A stretch of 45,430 nt of DNA from an uncultured Victivallales bacterium. GTDB lineage: Bacteria; Verrucomicrobiota; Lentisphaeria; Victivallales; UBA1829. A program made the position numbers and the translations under genes. The DNA lies in contig CALXRL010000002.1 in the NCBI GenBank assembly GCA_944390735.1, positions 1 to 45,430 on the forward strand, given 5' to 3'. Shown one piece after another: positions 18,017 to 27,144 of the stretch (positions within the stretch are counted from its first letter, which is position 1; the number at the start of each line of letters is the position of its first letter). The notes beneath the pieces are model-generated. The model ran no database searches. It was given only the letters and a program-made list of their open reading frames with translations, and was not told where the DNA came from.

Positions 18017-19753
18017 ATGAAAGCCTTACAAATGATCACCTGCGCAGCCGCACTGGCCGCCCTGCCCCTTGATGCAGGCATCTCCCTGATGCCCGTCAAG
18101 GGGAAAATCACCCTTCATGGACACGACGGAACCTCCTTTCAGCAGCAGGGAGATAAACTGATTCTGAAACGGGTAAAAACGCCGCTGGGTCTCTTTATGC
18201 GGGGAGTCCTTCGTTTCCGGCAGAACATCCAGATCAATCCGTCGCCGGAGAACGCCCTTGTTCTGGAACTGAAAACGGAAAAAGACATCGTTCTCCGCCC
18301 CTGCTGGAACGGTCTCTCCTATGTTCATCCGCAGCCGGTCAAAGGGAAAAAAGAGTTTCAGGAAGTCGTGTTCCCGATGCCTGAAACCGAGGGAAGGAAA
18401 CTCACAGCTCTGGAGTTCCGGATCTCCCCGGATCCCGGAGTTGTGGAGTTTCGCAGAATCGAAATTGCCAGACCGAAGAAAGTCACATTGAAAACCGATG
18501 AGTATCCGACCAAAATCCAGAAGGAGATCGTTTTCCGGGGAACCACTTCAGAACCGGAAACAGATGTCACCGTCAGCATCCGCGACGCGACAGGAAAAGT
18601 CAACTCGAAAAAGATTCGCAGCAGAAATGGAAAATACGAGCTGGTCTGGAAGAAACCGCCGTTCACCATCGGGAAATGGAACACGGCATACGCCCGGATT
18701 GGAAGTGGGAAATCCTCTGCGGAACTCTCCATTCCTCTGCATTTGTTCGGCTATCAGGCGGATGACGATTATGCCTGGATCCGGGTCAAAGGACGTCATT
18801 TTACAACATCGCCCCTCAGCAGGAACGGAGAACAGAAATTCATTCCGGTCGGGATCGGCTACTGCCGCGACGTCATCATTCCTGCGCAGGATGAAGAGGT
18901 CATGAAATTCTGCAAGGCCAGACACCTGAACACCATCCGTCTCTCGTTCTACACGCGCTTCTTCAACAACAACGACAAGGCTCCGCTCAATATTGATGAG
19001 CATATCCGTGACTTCATTCTTCCGGTGGTTCTGGCGGCGAAATGTCATAACCTGTACGTCATTCTCGACGACCACGGCTATTTCACCGCAAAAATTGATG
19101 AAGCCAAAGCCCGTCAGAAACAGACCGTTCCCCATTGGGACGAGGCGGGATTCCGGGAATGGATCCGCCGCTGGGTTCAAGTCGCCGAATTCTTCAAAAA
19201 TGAACCGGCGGTTCTCGGCTATGAACTGCTCAACGAACCGCACGACATTGCGCCCGAAACCACCCGGATGTGGTACACCCGCTGTCTGAAGGCGGTTCGC
19301 AATGTGGATCAGCGCCATATCATTCTTCTCGGCAATGCGGACTGGTCGCACGCCCGCGCCATGGAAAAGACCTGGGGCCCGACAGCCTCCACGGTCGATG
19401 CACCATACAACAACGTGGCGTTCACGTTCCATGACTATCCTGATGACAATCATCCGTGGGAGGTGGCGAAATCCATAACGACCTTCCGCGACAAACACAA
19501 TGTTCCGGTTCTCTGCACCGAATTCGGCGCGACCGGATGGAGCAAGACGGAAACCGTCTGCCGAATGTTCATCTCCGGAATGCTGACACTCTTTGCCAAG
19601 GAGGATGTCGGCTGGATGATCTGGGCGCTGAAGCGTCTGGAGGACAATCCCCGCGGACCATGGACCGCTCCGAAATGGGATTCCTGCAGTTACAGCGATC
19701 TCTGGATTCCCGCGGCAAGAATTACCGCATCGCCCACCCCGAAAGCAAAATAA
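18017..19753 (+). CDS. Secreted GH5-like glycoside hydrolase, copy 2
   Basis: The 578-residue product is a paralogue of the protein at 15165 over its whole length. It has a signal peptide (MKALQMITCAAALAALPL, cut near LDAG), the same beta-rich N-terminal region, and a TIM-barrel with GYELLNEPHD (acid/base E407) and VLCTEFGATGW (nucleophile E502). The barrel is more conserved between the copies than the N-terminal part, where the copies differ in length and in residues that could bind sugar. AGGAG lies 8 nt before the ATG. The stop is 11 nt before the GH38 gene, so secreted endo-type cutting and intracellular mannosidase action appear to be coupled; this suggests a mannose-containing substrate, as inference. 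Confidence 0.9.
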   Translation: MKALQMITCAAALAALPLDAGISLMPVKGKITLHGHDGTSFQQQGDKLILKRVKTPLGLFMRGVLRFRQNIQINPSPENALVLELKTEKDIVLRPCWNGLSYVHPQPVKGKKEFQEVVFPMPETEGRKLTALEFRISPDPGVVEFRRIEIARPKKVTLKTDEYPTKIQKEIVFRGTTSEPETDVTVSIRDATGKVNSKKIRSRNGKYELVWKKPPFTIGKWNTAYARIGSGKSSAELSIPLHLFGYQADDDYAWIRVKGRHFTTSPLSRNGEQKFIPVGIGYCRDVIIPAQDEEVMKFCKARHLNTIRLSFYTRFFNNNDKAPLNIDEHIRDFILPVVLAAKCHNLYVILDDHGYFTAKIDEAKARQKQTVPHWDEAGFREWIRRWVQVAEFFKNEPAVLGYELLNEPHDIAPETTRMWYTRCLKAVRNVDQRHIILLGNADWSHARAMEKTWGPTASTVDAPYNNVAFTFHDYPDDNHPWEVAKSITTFRDKHNVPVLCTEFGATGWSKTETVCRMFISGMLTLFAKEDVGWMIWALKRLEDNPRGPWTAPKWDSCSYSDLWIPAARITASPTPKAK

Positions 19754-19764
19754 CAGAGAAAAAA

Positions 19765-22374
19765 ATGAAGTACGACTCTCTTCATCTTCATGTGGTTTCC
19801 CACACCCATTGGGACCGCGAATGGTATCAGCCGTTTGAGCAGTTCCGCCTGCGGCTGACTGATCTTCTGGATCATCTGCTGGACATCTTCCGCACAGATC
19901 CGGACTACATCTTTGAACTGGATGCGCAGACCATCTGTCTGGAGGACTATCTGGAGATCCGTCCGGAAAAGCGCGCCGTTCTGAAGCACTATGTCCGGAA
20001 AGGCAATCTGCGCATCGGCCCCTGGTATGTTCAGAACGACTTCTTCCTGACCAGCGGAGAAGCCACTATCCGCAATCTTCTGACGGGACGGAGAATCGCA
20101 AGAGAGTTCGGGCGATGCGGCGATGTCGGCTACGCACCCGATCAGTTCGGTCTGATCCGTCAGCTTCCGCAGATTCTCGCGGGCTTTGGAATCGACAGCT
20201 GCGTTTTCGGACGCGGATTTGATCGGCATACCGGAAATGAATTCTTCTGGCAAAGTCCCGACGGCTCCACCGTTCTGGCCTCTTTTCTGAGCCGCTGGTA
20301 CAACAATCTCCAGCGCCTCTCCGCGGATCCGGAACGGGCGGCGCGTTTTGCTGAACGAGCCGTCGAGGATCAGAACGCGGAAGCCTCCACCTCCCACCGG
20401 CTGCTGATGAACGGAGTCGACCATCTGGAAGCGCAGGAGGACCTGCCGGAGGTGCTGAAACATCTTCCCGGATTCCGGCAGTCGACCCTCCGGGAGTTTC
20501 TGGACGGGGTCCGGTCGGAGGCACGGAATCTTCCCGTCGTCACCGATGAAATGAGAAACTGCGACTTCTCCTTTCTTCTTCCCGGCACGCTTTCCGCATG
20601 GGTTCCGCTGAAGGTGGCCAACGTCCGGGCGCAGGCGGAGCTTGAATGGCGTCTCGAACCGCTGAGCGTCATGCTTGCCCTGGCCGCGGAGGACTGGAGT
20701 CTTTATGAAACGGCATTTCTGCGCTACGCATGGAAACTTCTTCTCCAGAATCATCCGCACGACTCCATCTGCGGCTGCAGCACGCCGCGGGTTCATGCGG
20801 ACAACCGGAACCGTTTCGAGCGTCTTGCGGATCTGACCGCCGGACTGGAACAGCGTCTTTTTCTCCGCTTCTTTGAACGGCTCGACCGCACCTCTTTCGC
20901 TCCGGAAGAGTATCTTCTTGCGGTATTCAATCCCTTTCCGCGCCGCTCCAGCGAGGAGCTGACGGCGGAGCTGGATTTCCCGCTCGGGGAATCCGTCGAG
21001 AGATTCGAACTTCTGGATCCCGCGGGCAGGACGGTCGATTTTGAAGTTCTCTCCTCCGAACTCCGGACAAGGACCAGCTATCCGGCCATCAATCTTCCGG
21101 GAAAGACGCCGTGCCGCAGGTTCCGGATTCGCTTTTCGGCGGAGGATCTTCCCGCCATGGGCTACCGGGTCTACACGGTACGCGTGCGGAAGGAGCTCCC
21201 CCTCCCCCCGGCAAAACCCTGTCCGACGCGGAACGAATTCCTGGAATTCCAGGTGGACCGGAAAGGACGGATCACCCTCAGGGACCGGAAGAGCGGCAGA
21301 GTCTTTTCCGATCTGACCGCCTTCCGCGACGAAGCGGATATCGGCCACACCTACAATTTCTTTCCCGCTCCGGAGGATTCCCCGATCGACATCGCCGCCC
21401 GCAGCCGGATCACCGTCGAACACAAAACGGACTGTGTGGAGGTCCGGTACCGTTTCCTGCTTCCGCGCACCTATGATTTTGAGCGGAAACGCCGCTCCAT
21501 CGATGAAATTGAAAACCGTCTGACGGTCCGGTACCGTCTGCCGCGCCATTCCCGTCATCTCTCCCTCGAGGTCGAAGCGGACAACCGTTCGGAAGCGCAC
21601 CGTCTGCAGATCGTGTTCCGCACGGGAAACCGCTCCGACACCTCCGTTGCCTCGGTCCCGTTCGGATTCGAGACCCGGATCCGCGACGGAAATCCGCGGG
21701 GAAATCCGAACAGCGGCGTGGTCGGAGTCGGGGATTTCGCCGTCTTCAATCATGGACTCTTCGAATATGAACACGGGGCGGACGGCTCCATCGCCCTGAC
21801 TCTGCTGCGCTGTGTCGGACGGATCACCAATTCCGATTTTCCCAATCAGTCCCCGCTCGTCGCCGAAGCATGCGAATGGGAAGCGCCGGAGGCCAATCTG
21901 ATCGGATGTCACCAGTTCCGTCTTGCGGTCCGACCCGGAAACGTCTCTTCCGCCGAACGCGAAATGGAATTCCGCAAATTCATTCTTCCCTCCGCGGTCG
22001 CATTCGATTCCGCGGATGAGCACAAATTCACCTCCGGTCGTCCCTGCGTTCAGGAGACGGAACTTGCGGAACTCTTCTTCCGGCAGCTTCCGCCGGGGAC
22101 CAGACGTCTGCCTGTCGAAGCCTCCCTTCTGGAACTTCACGGCGATGTGGTCTTTTCCGCCTGGAAACGCGCGGAAACGGCCGATGAACCTGTTCTCCGC
22201 TTCTACAATCCGGATTTCCGGGAAAGCGTCACGGCGGAGCTCGATCCCCGATACCGCTGGACCCGCTGCAACCTTGCGGAAATCGGAAATCGGAAACTGA
22301 CGAAAAACACATGGAAACTGCGTCCGGGAGAAATCATCACCTTGAAACAGAAAGGCCCTGACCGCCCCTCCTGA
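19765..22374 (+). CDS. GH38 alpha-mannosidase
   Basis: The 869-residue product has GH38 hallmarks: VVSHTHWDREWYQPFE (H13, H15 and D17 being zinc and active-site residues), GYAPDQFGLIRQLPQIL with D126 as likely nucleophile, and MNGVDHLEAQEDLP near 213. NHPHDSICGCS near 330 supplies the later zinc-site histidine. A long beta-rich C-terminal part follows, as usual. It removes alpha-linked mannose. No signal peptide is seen, so it is probably cytoplasmic. The frame is open further upstream inside the GH5 gene, but the start at 19765, 11 nt after the GH5 stop, places the family motif at the N-terminus. It is last in the operon; a terminator follows at 22424. Confidence 0.93.
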   Translation: MKYDSLHLHVVSHTHWDREWYQPFEQFRLRLTDLLDHLLDIFRTDPDYIFELDAQTICLEDYLEIRPEKRAVLKHYVRKGNLRIGPWYVQNDFFLTSGEATIRNLLTGRRIAREFGRCGDVGYAPDQFGLIRQLPQILAGFGIDSCVFGRGFDRHTGNEFFWQSPDGSTVLASFLSRWYNNLQRLSADPERAARFAERAVEDQNAEASTSHRLLMNGVDHLEAQEDLPEVLKHLPGFRQSTLREFLDGVRSEARNLPVVTDEMRNCDFSFLLPGTLSAWVPLKVANVRAQAELEWRLEPLSVMLALAAEDWSLYETAFLRYAWKLLLQNHPHDSICGCSTPRVHADNRNRFERLADLTAGLEQRLFLRFFERLDRTSFAPEEYLLAVFNPFPRRSSEELTAELDFPLGESVERFELLDPAGRTVDFEVLSSELRTRTSYPAINLPGKTPCRRFRIRFSAEDLPAMGYRVYTVRVRKELPLPPAKPCPTRNEFLEFQVDRKGRITLRDRKSGRVFSDLTAFRDEADIGHTYNFFPAPEDSPIDIAARSRITVEHKTDCVEVRYRFLLPRTYDFERKRRSIDEIENRLTVRYRLPRHSRHLSLEVEADNRSEAHRLQIVFRTGNRSDTSVASVPFGFETRIRDGNPRGNPNSGVVGVGDFAVFNHGLFEYEHGADGSIALTLLRCVGRITNSDFPNQSPLVAEACEWEAPEANLIGCHQFRLAVRPGNVSSAEREMEFRKFILPSAVAFDSADEHKFTSGRPCVQETELAELFFRQLPPGTRRLPVEASLLELHGDVVFSAWKRAETADEPVLRFYNPDFRESVTAELDPRYRWTRCNLAEIGNRKLTKNTWKLRPGEIITLKQKGPDRPS

Positions 22375-22423
22375 CTCCGGGAGGGAAAATGAATTCCGTT
22401 TTCCCTGTCCGGTTCCACTTCTC

Positions 22424-22473
22424 CGCTCCCGGAAACGGCTCTGTCGTCTGTTCCGGGAGCGTTGTCATTTTTC
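22424..22473 (+). terminator. Terminator after the alpha-mannosidase gene
   Basis: CGCTCCCGGAA (22424-22434) pairs perfectly with TTCCGGGAGCG (22451-22461) around 16 nt and is followed by TTGTCATTTTT. It ends the long plus-strand sugar operon before the convergent feoB gene. Confidence 0.75.
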
Positions 22474-22549
22474 GTGCGGAGTCTTTCATTCTCTCCTTTT
22501 CCTTCGGAGAGAAAGGAGTGTTCCGCCGGAGGAAGAGCCTCCGCTCCGG

Positions 22550-24682
22550 TCAGAACAGGTGCGACCCGATCTGATACACAATCAGTGTCAGACAGTAGGC
22601 CAGTAGAGTGAGCCCGAGAATCTGGGCGATCATCAGCCACCAGGAGTTGGTCTCGCGGCGGACCACCGCCATGGTGGCCACGCACGGCATGGTAATCAGA
22701 CAGAACAGCATGATGCAGAATGCCTGAAGCGGCGTATACTGTTCCCGCAGTTTCTCCTGGAGCGTGGCGGTATCCGTTTCGGAATCGCCGACCGAATTGA
22801 GAATTCCCAGCTGGGAGACGAAAAGTTCTTTTCCGGCAATCGCGCCGATCAGCGCGGAACAAACCTTCCAGTCGAACCCGATCGGCTGGAAGACCACCGT
22901 CATGGCCCGCCCGATGCGTCCGGCGATGGAGTACTGGAGACGCTCGCTCTCCCGTTCCGCCTTGAATTGCGCGATCTGTTTTTGTTTCTGTTCCTCCGAA
23001 AGCGAAGCGTCGCCGCGGACCTGCTCGGTCAGAACCGTGTAATCTTTGGAATACTCTTTCTTCTCCGGCAGGGTATTGAACAGGAACATGATGATCGACG
23101 CGGCAAGAATAAAGGTACCCGCCTTCTTGAGATACATCAGGGAACGTTCCATCATGTAGATCAGCAGACTGCGCACGGTCGGCATCCGATAGGGAGGCAG
23201 TTCCATGACAAAGACCTCGTCGTCACTGCGGAAAAGGGTCGATTTGAGGAGTCCGGCACAGCAGAGCGCCAGCACCACGCCGATGAAATAAATCAGCCAC
23301 ATCATCACCGCCTGATACCGCGGAGCGAAAAACGCGGGGATGAACAGCGAATAGATCGGCAGTCTGGCTCCGCAGCTCATGAGCGGCAGAACCAGAATCG
23401 TGGTCAGACGGTCCTTTTCCGATTCGATCGTCCGCGTGGCCATGATGGCCGGCACCGTGCAGCCGAACCCAAGCAGCATCGGGATGAAGCTCTTGCCATG
23501 GAGTCCGAACTTGTGCATGAACCCGTCCATGACGAACGCCACGCGCGACATGTAGCCGGTTCCTTCCAGAAACGCGATCGCCAGAAAGAGGATCAGGATA
23601 TTCGGCAGGAACACCAGCACTCCCCCCACGCCGCCGATGATCCCTTCCGTAATCAGCGAACGGACATATTCCAGATGTCCCGCCGGCCAGAGATGGTTGA
23701 TGAGATCCGCCAGCGCCGAAAAACCCAGTCCGATCAGATCCATCAGCGGAATCGAACACTGAAAGGTCAGGAAAAAGACCAGGAACATCAGAATAAAGAA
23801 GATCGGCAGTCCGAGATAGCGGTTTGTCACCACTTTGTCGATGTCCTCGGAGAACTGATGACGGGACGGATCCTTCAGTTTAATGGCCTCGCGGCACGCG
23901 CCGGAGATCATCCCGTAGCGGCAGTCGGTCATATAGGTCTCGCCGCTGACGCCGCAGCGTTTGAGAATTCCCTTCCGCCATTTGTCCACCGTGGGCAGGA
24001 AGGGCTTCAGCTGGGGAATCTCCCGGACGGCATCGTCGTTTTCGAGCAGTTTGATGGCGAAATAACGCGGCGGGAGCCGTTTCAGAAGCGGGAAATCGGT
24101 CTTTGCGATTTCCGCGGAAAGTTCCCGGATGACCGGCATGGCAATTTCGCCGTAGTCGATCGGCTTCGGCCGTTTCGGTTCCGCGGAGCCGAGCACTTTC
24201 AGGAGAAGACGTTTCAGTTCATCAATTCCCTCGCCGGTTGCGCCGACCGCCTCCACGATCGGCGCACTGAAATAGCGCTCCAGAATCGGAATGTTGAAGG
24301 TCAGACCGAGACGGCGCGCATCGTCGATCATATTGAATACCAGCACCATGGGAATATTCAATTCCGCCAGCTGCGTGGTCAGGTAAAGATTGCGCTGGGG
24401 ATTTCCCGCGTCGATCACGTTCAGAATCAGGTCGATTTCATCGTTGATGAGCTCGGCGAACGCCACCTTCTCCTCGGCGGAGGCGGAGGAGAGCCCGTAG
24501 ATGCCGGGCAGATCTATGATTTCAATGCGGATGTCCCCCATCCGGCAGATTCCGGTTTTGCGTTCGACCGTCACGCCGGAATAGTTTCCCACGTGCTGAT
24601 GCGTCCCCGTCAGAATGTTGAAAATGGTGGTTTTTCCGCAATTCGGATTTCCTGCGAGAGCGATTTTAAACGTGCGTTTCAT
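22550..24682 (-). CDS. feoB: Ferrous iron transporter FeoB
   Basis: FeoB moves Fe2+ across the inner membrane. The 710-residue product begins with a G domain: GNPNCGKTT (G1, residues 11-19), NYSGVTVERKTG (G2), DLPGIYGLSS (G3) and FNMID (G4), followed by a GDI-like helical part to about 270. The membrane domain has two Gate regions with the conserved cysteines (GFGCTVPAIMATR and PLMSCGARLPIYSLF), MELPPYRMPTVRSLL, and a C-terminal region with PCVATMAVVRRET. Length is normal to slightly short. It lies 48 nt after the DtxR-type repressor gene on the same strand and is probably under its control. No separate feoA gene is in the window, but the repressor itself ends with a FeoA-like domain. Confidence 0.97.
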   Translation of the reverse strand: MKRTFKIALAGNPNCGKTTIFNILTGTHQHVGNYSGVTVERKTGICRMGDIRIEIIDLPGIYGLSSASAEEKVAFAELINDEIDLILNVIDAGNPQRNLYLTTQLAELNIPMVLVFNMIDDARRLGLTFNIPILERYFSAPIVEAVGATGEGIDELKRLLLKVLGSAEPKRPKPIDYGEIAMPVIRELSAEIAKTDFPLLKRLPPRYFAIKLLENDDAVREIPQLKPFLPTVDKWRKGILKRCGVSGETYMTDCRYGMISGACREAIKLKDPSRHQFSEDIDKVVTNRYLGLPIFFILMFLVFFLTFQCSIPLMDLIGLGFSALADLINHLWPAGHLEYVRSLITEGIIGGVGGVLVFLPNILILFLAIAFLEGTGYMSRVAFVMDGFMHKFGLHGKSFIPMLLGFGCTVPAIMATRTIESEKDRLTTILVLPLMSCGARLPIYSLFIPAFFAPRYQAVMMWLIYFIGVVLALCCAGLLKSTLFRSDDEVFVMELPPYRMPTVRSLLIYMMERSLMYLKKAGTFILAASIIMFLFNTLPEKKEYSKDYTVLTEQVRGDASLSEEQKQKQIAQFKAERESERLQYSIAGRIGRAMTVVFQPIGFDWKVCSALIGAIAGKELFVSQLGILNSVGDSETDTATLQEKLREQYTPLQAFCIMLFCLITMPCVATMAVVRRETNSWWLMIAQILGLTLLAYCLTLIVYQIGSHLF

Positions 24683-24730
24683 TGGTTCGTGCCTGAGGTA
24701 AGAAGTTCCAAGTCCGGATTCATCCGTCCG

Positions 24731-25417
24731 CTATTCCGCGAGACGGACCCAGATGTGCGAGGCATCCTTGCTGCGAAGGGAAAGACTGCTGCCCATCACG
24801 CGGATCCGCAGCAGATCTCCGAAAGGAGCGGATCCCTCCATTTCCAGCAGAGTCCCGCTGACCAGTCCGAGATCGGCGAACTTTTTGATGCCCCGCAGAT
24901 TTTCCGCGACCCGCACCACGACGCCGCACTGACCGTCCTTCAATTTATCCAGAGAGATCAGATCGTCATCGGTTTCCGGGCAGATCTGCGGCATGGTCTG
25001 CTGCAGATAGTCGCGCAGTCCGGCGCAGTCGGCCCGGTTGGCGATGGCTTCGGAAAGGAGAACAAAGCGCGAGAGCACTTTTTCTCCGATGATGTGTTCC
25101 ACTTTGCACGCGGCGTCGTTGGCCTCCTTCTCTTCGAGCTTCAGAATGCTCTGGAAGAAATTTTTCAGCACGCTGTGACGATGGCGGATCACCGCCGCGG
25201 TCTCCGCTCCGGACGCGGTCAGAAAGACCGGCGAATGCGACTGGTATCGAATCAGCCCCCGGGAGGAAAGCGCCTGAAGCGCATTGGTCACGGACGGCAT
25301 CTTCACATTCAGTTTTTCCGCGATCTCCTTGGTATGGGCATGCCCCTGCGTTTCAATAATCTCGGCAATGGCCTCCAGATAATCCTCCAGACTGCTTGAT
25401 ATCGATATTCTCTCCAC
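24731..25417 (-). CDS. DtxR/MntR-family metal-dependent repressor with FeoA-like C-terminal domain
   Basis: The 228-residue product has an N-terminal winged helix (SSLEDYLEAIAEIIETQGHA, EIAEKLNVKMPSVTNALQAL), a metal-binding dimerisation domain (HRHSVLKNFF, EANDAACKVEHIIGEKVLSR) and a C-terminal SH3/FeoA-like domain from about 155. Such proteins bind DNA when loaded with Fe2+ or Mn2+. The frame is open back to 25573, and ATG 25444 exists, but the promoter found here puts the transcript start at about that ATG. GTG 25417 with CAGGAG about 10 nt upstream is therefore preferred and gives the normal length. A palindrome over the -10 box suggests self-repression. It is first in an operon with feoB. 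Confidence 0.9.
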   Translation of the reverse strand: MERISISSSLEDYLEAIAEIIETQGHAHTKEIAEKLNVKMPSVTNALQALSSRGLIRYQSHSPVFLTASGAETAAVIRHRHSVLKNFFQSILKLEEKEANDAACKVEHIIGEKVLSRFVLLSEAIANRADCAGLRDYLQQTMPQICPETDDDLISLDKLKDGQCGVVVRVAENLRGIKKFADLGLVSGTLLEMEGSAPFGDLLRIRVMGSSLSLRSKDASHIWVRLAE

Positions 25418-25445
25418 GGTGATCGGTTCTCCTGTCCAGTTCATG

Positions 25446-25481
25446 TTTGCATAATATACCGTGCAAAGCCTGAAATGTAAA
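25446..25481 (-). promoter_or_regulatory. Promoter and probable metal-repressor operator of the feoB operon
   Basis: On the minus strand TTTACA (25481-25476), 17 nt and TATATT (25458-25453) form a near-consensus promoter. Over the -10 box lies an inverted repeat TTTGCA-N10-TGCAAA (25446-25467). Its position fits a repressor site, and the DtxR-type product of the first gene is the obvious candidate; the sequence is not a textbook DtxR box. Confidence 0.65.
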
Positions 25482-25499
25482 GAGGCGATTCCGGAAAAC

Positions 25500-26360
25500 T
25501 CATCTTTTCTTTCGAAAGAGATCGGGCGTAACTCCGTACCGGAGACGGAAGGCTTTGCAGAAGTAGCTTTCATCCGAAAAACCGCATCGGAGCGCGATCT
25601 CCTTCACATTGCCCGAGTCGAGCTGAAGCATCCGCGCCGCGTTGCCCAGCCGGACCTCGCGAAGATAGCGTCCCGGCGACATGCCGTGCACGGAAGAGAA
25701 CATGCGCGTGAAATGGCTGCGGCTGTATCCCGCGGCCTCCGCAATGTCGTCCACCGTAATCTCCTCGGCGTAATGATCCATGCAGAATTTGACGGCGTCC
25801 AGGACGAATCCGGCCTCGGAAGCCGCGAAGCGCAGCGCCTCGATCTCCTCATAGAAGCACATTACAAAGGAGTACGCCAGCTGCGACGCATGAAAAGCGC
25901 TTCTCACCTTCCGGCTCTCCGCCGTCGAAAGGATCTCGAAGGCCCGGTCGATGCTTTTCGAGCGCTCCAGCGGCAGCTTGACCACCGGTCCGAAGCGGTT
26001 TGATATCTCCTTCCAGATCCGCAGGATCTCCGTTCCGCTCAGGCTCAGAAAGATGAATTTCCATTCCGGCGAATCCTCCGGCAGACGATAGCGGTGATTC
26101 TGGGGAATCAGCAGACACATTGCATCTCCCGCGTGAAGACGGAAAAGACGATCCTCCAGCTGCAGTTCCCCCTCCCCTTCCAGCGTGTACTGCCAGATGC
26201 AGTAGGGATGATCCCCGCGGGTCAGTCCGCAGTTGTTGTAGAGCGCGGGATGCCTCCGCGTCTCCATTCCGCACCCGGAGAGCATCGCGTGCAGATGCGT
26301 TTCCGCGTGAGGAAAATAGAGCGTTCTTCCACGGATTTCATCCGGAAGAGGAGTTCCCAT
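25500..26360 (-). CDS. AraC-family transcriptional regulator
   Basis: The 286-residue product has an N-terminal cupin-type sensing domain (about 20-130: CIWQYTLEGEGELQLEDRLF, HAGDAMCLLIPQNHRYRLP). The C-terminal AraC helix-turn-helix pair covers about 185-286 (ITVDDIAEAAGYSRSHFTRM, KEIALRCGFSDESYFCKAFR, YGVTPDLFRKKR). The frame reaches a TTG at 26396, but ATG 26360, with GAGG upstream and 10 nt after the stop of the NIF3 gene, fits better. It is the last gene of an operon with NIF3 and an HExxH membrane protein; no carbohydrate gene is next to it, so its target may lie elsewhere. It ends only 19 nt before the -35 box of the repressor-feoB promoter, on the same strand. Confidence 0.9.
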   Translation of the reverse strand: MGTPLPDEIRGRTLYFPHAETHLHAMLSGCGMETRRHPALYNNCGLTRGDHPYCIWQYTLEGEGELQLEDRLFRLHAGDAMCLLIPQNHRYRLPEDSPEWKFIFLSLSGTEILRIWKEISNRFGPVVKLPLERSKSIDRAFEILSTAESRKVRSAFHASQLAYSFVMCFYEEIEALRFAASEAGFVLDAVKFCMDHYAEEITVDDIAEAAGYSRSHFTRMFSSVHGMSPGRYLREVRLGNAARMLQLDSGNVKEIALRCGFSDESYFCKAFRLRYGVTPDLFRKKR

Positions 26361-26370
26361 GCCGTCCGCC

Positions 26371-27144
26371 TCAGAAACCGGTCGGCAGATCGACAAACGC
26401 GCAGGGGATGCCGAATTTCTCCTCCACCATCTCCTTCACGGCGAGCACTCCGGGAATCTCGCTGCGGTAGTGTCCCAGCGAGATGACGGGAATGCCCGTC
26501 TCCAGCGCGTAGTGATAGGACTGATGACCGAACTCTCCGGTCACAAGACACTCCACCGACTCTTTTTTCATCTCGCTGAAAAGAGAGGGAAACGCGCCGC
26601 CTCCGGAAATGATTCCGATCCGCCGGACCTTTCTTGCGGACTCCCCGATGATGGAAAGATCCCCTTCGCACGGCAGATTCTCGTTGAGGAATTCCGCCAC
26701 GTCCTCCACGCTTTTCTGGCGTTTCAGCACTCCGCTGAATCCGATTTTGTATCCGTCATAGGTTCCGAACGGCGCGATTTTGTCCAGACCGAGCGTCCGT
26801 GCCAGAAGGATGTTGTGTCCGAATTCGGGATTTGCATCCAGCGGCAGGTGCGCCGCGTACAGGGAAATATTGTTGGCGGCGAGCATGCCGATGCGCTGTG
26901 CATCGACTCCGGTAATCCGCTTCAAACTTCCGCCCCAGCTCAAACCGTGATGGACAAAAACGAAATCGGCATCCGCGTCGGCGGCATCCAGAAAGAGTCC
27001 GGCGCAGGCGTCGACGCCGAACACGGCCTTGGTCACGGTTTCCGATCCCTCGAACTGCAGTCCGTTGTTGGAGGCATCGGCGGCATAGGCCTTCAAGTTC
27101 AGAATTTCATCAAGATACGCGGTCACTTCGCTGATCGTCGGCAT
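26371..27144 (-). CDS. NIF3-family dinuclear metal-centre protein
   Basis: The 257-residue product matches the NIF3/YbgI family: LKAYAADASNNGLQFEG at the N-terminus, FVHHGLSWGG near residue 66 with the metal-binding histidines, YAAHLPLDANPEFGHN near 96, and GHYRSEIPGVLAVKEMVEEK near the end with further ligands. The family forms hexameric rings with two metal ions per subunit. Some database entries call it GTP cyclohydrolase I type 2, but the biological role is not settled. An AAAGGAG site precedes the ATG. Its first 35 nt lie within the end of the HExxH gene, so translation is probably coupled. Confidence 0.93.
   Translation of the reverse strand: MPTISEVTAYLDEILNLKAYAADASNNGLQFEGSETVTKAVFGVDACAGLFLDAADADADFVFVHHGLSWGGSLKRITGVDAQRIGMLAANNISLYAAHLPLDANPEFGHNILLARTLGLDKIAPFGTYDGYKIGFSGVLKRQKSVEDVAEFLNENLPCEGDLSIIGESARKVRRIGIISGGGAFPSLFSEMKKESVECLVTGEFGHQSYHYALETGIPVISLGHYRSEIPGVLAVKEMVEEKFGIPCAFVDLPTGF

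Noticed and set aside
19690..22140. Open frame of 816 codons on the minus strand opposite the alpha-mannosidase
   Set aside because: The mannosidase has all GH38 motifs; the antisense frame shows none.
22967..25399. Open frame of 810 codons on the plus strand opposite feoB and the repressor
   Set aside because: Both minus genes are certain; the frame has a His/Gln/Arg-rich shadow composition.
26371..26486. Extended N-terminus of the AraC protein from TTG 26396
   Set aside because: It would overlap the NIF3 end, and ATG 26360 has a better ribosome site; the added residues have no family similarity.
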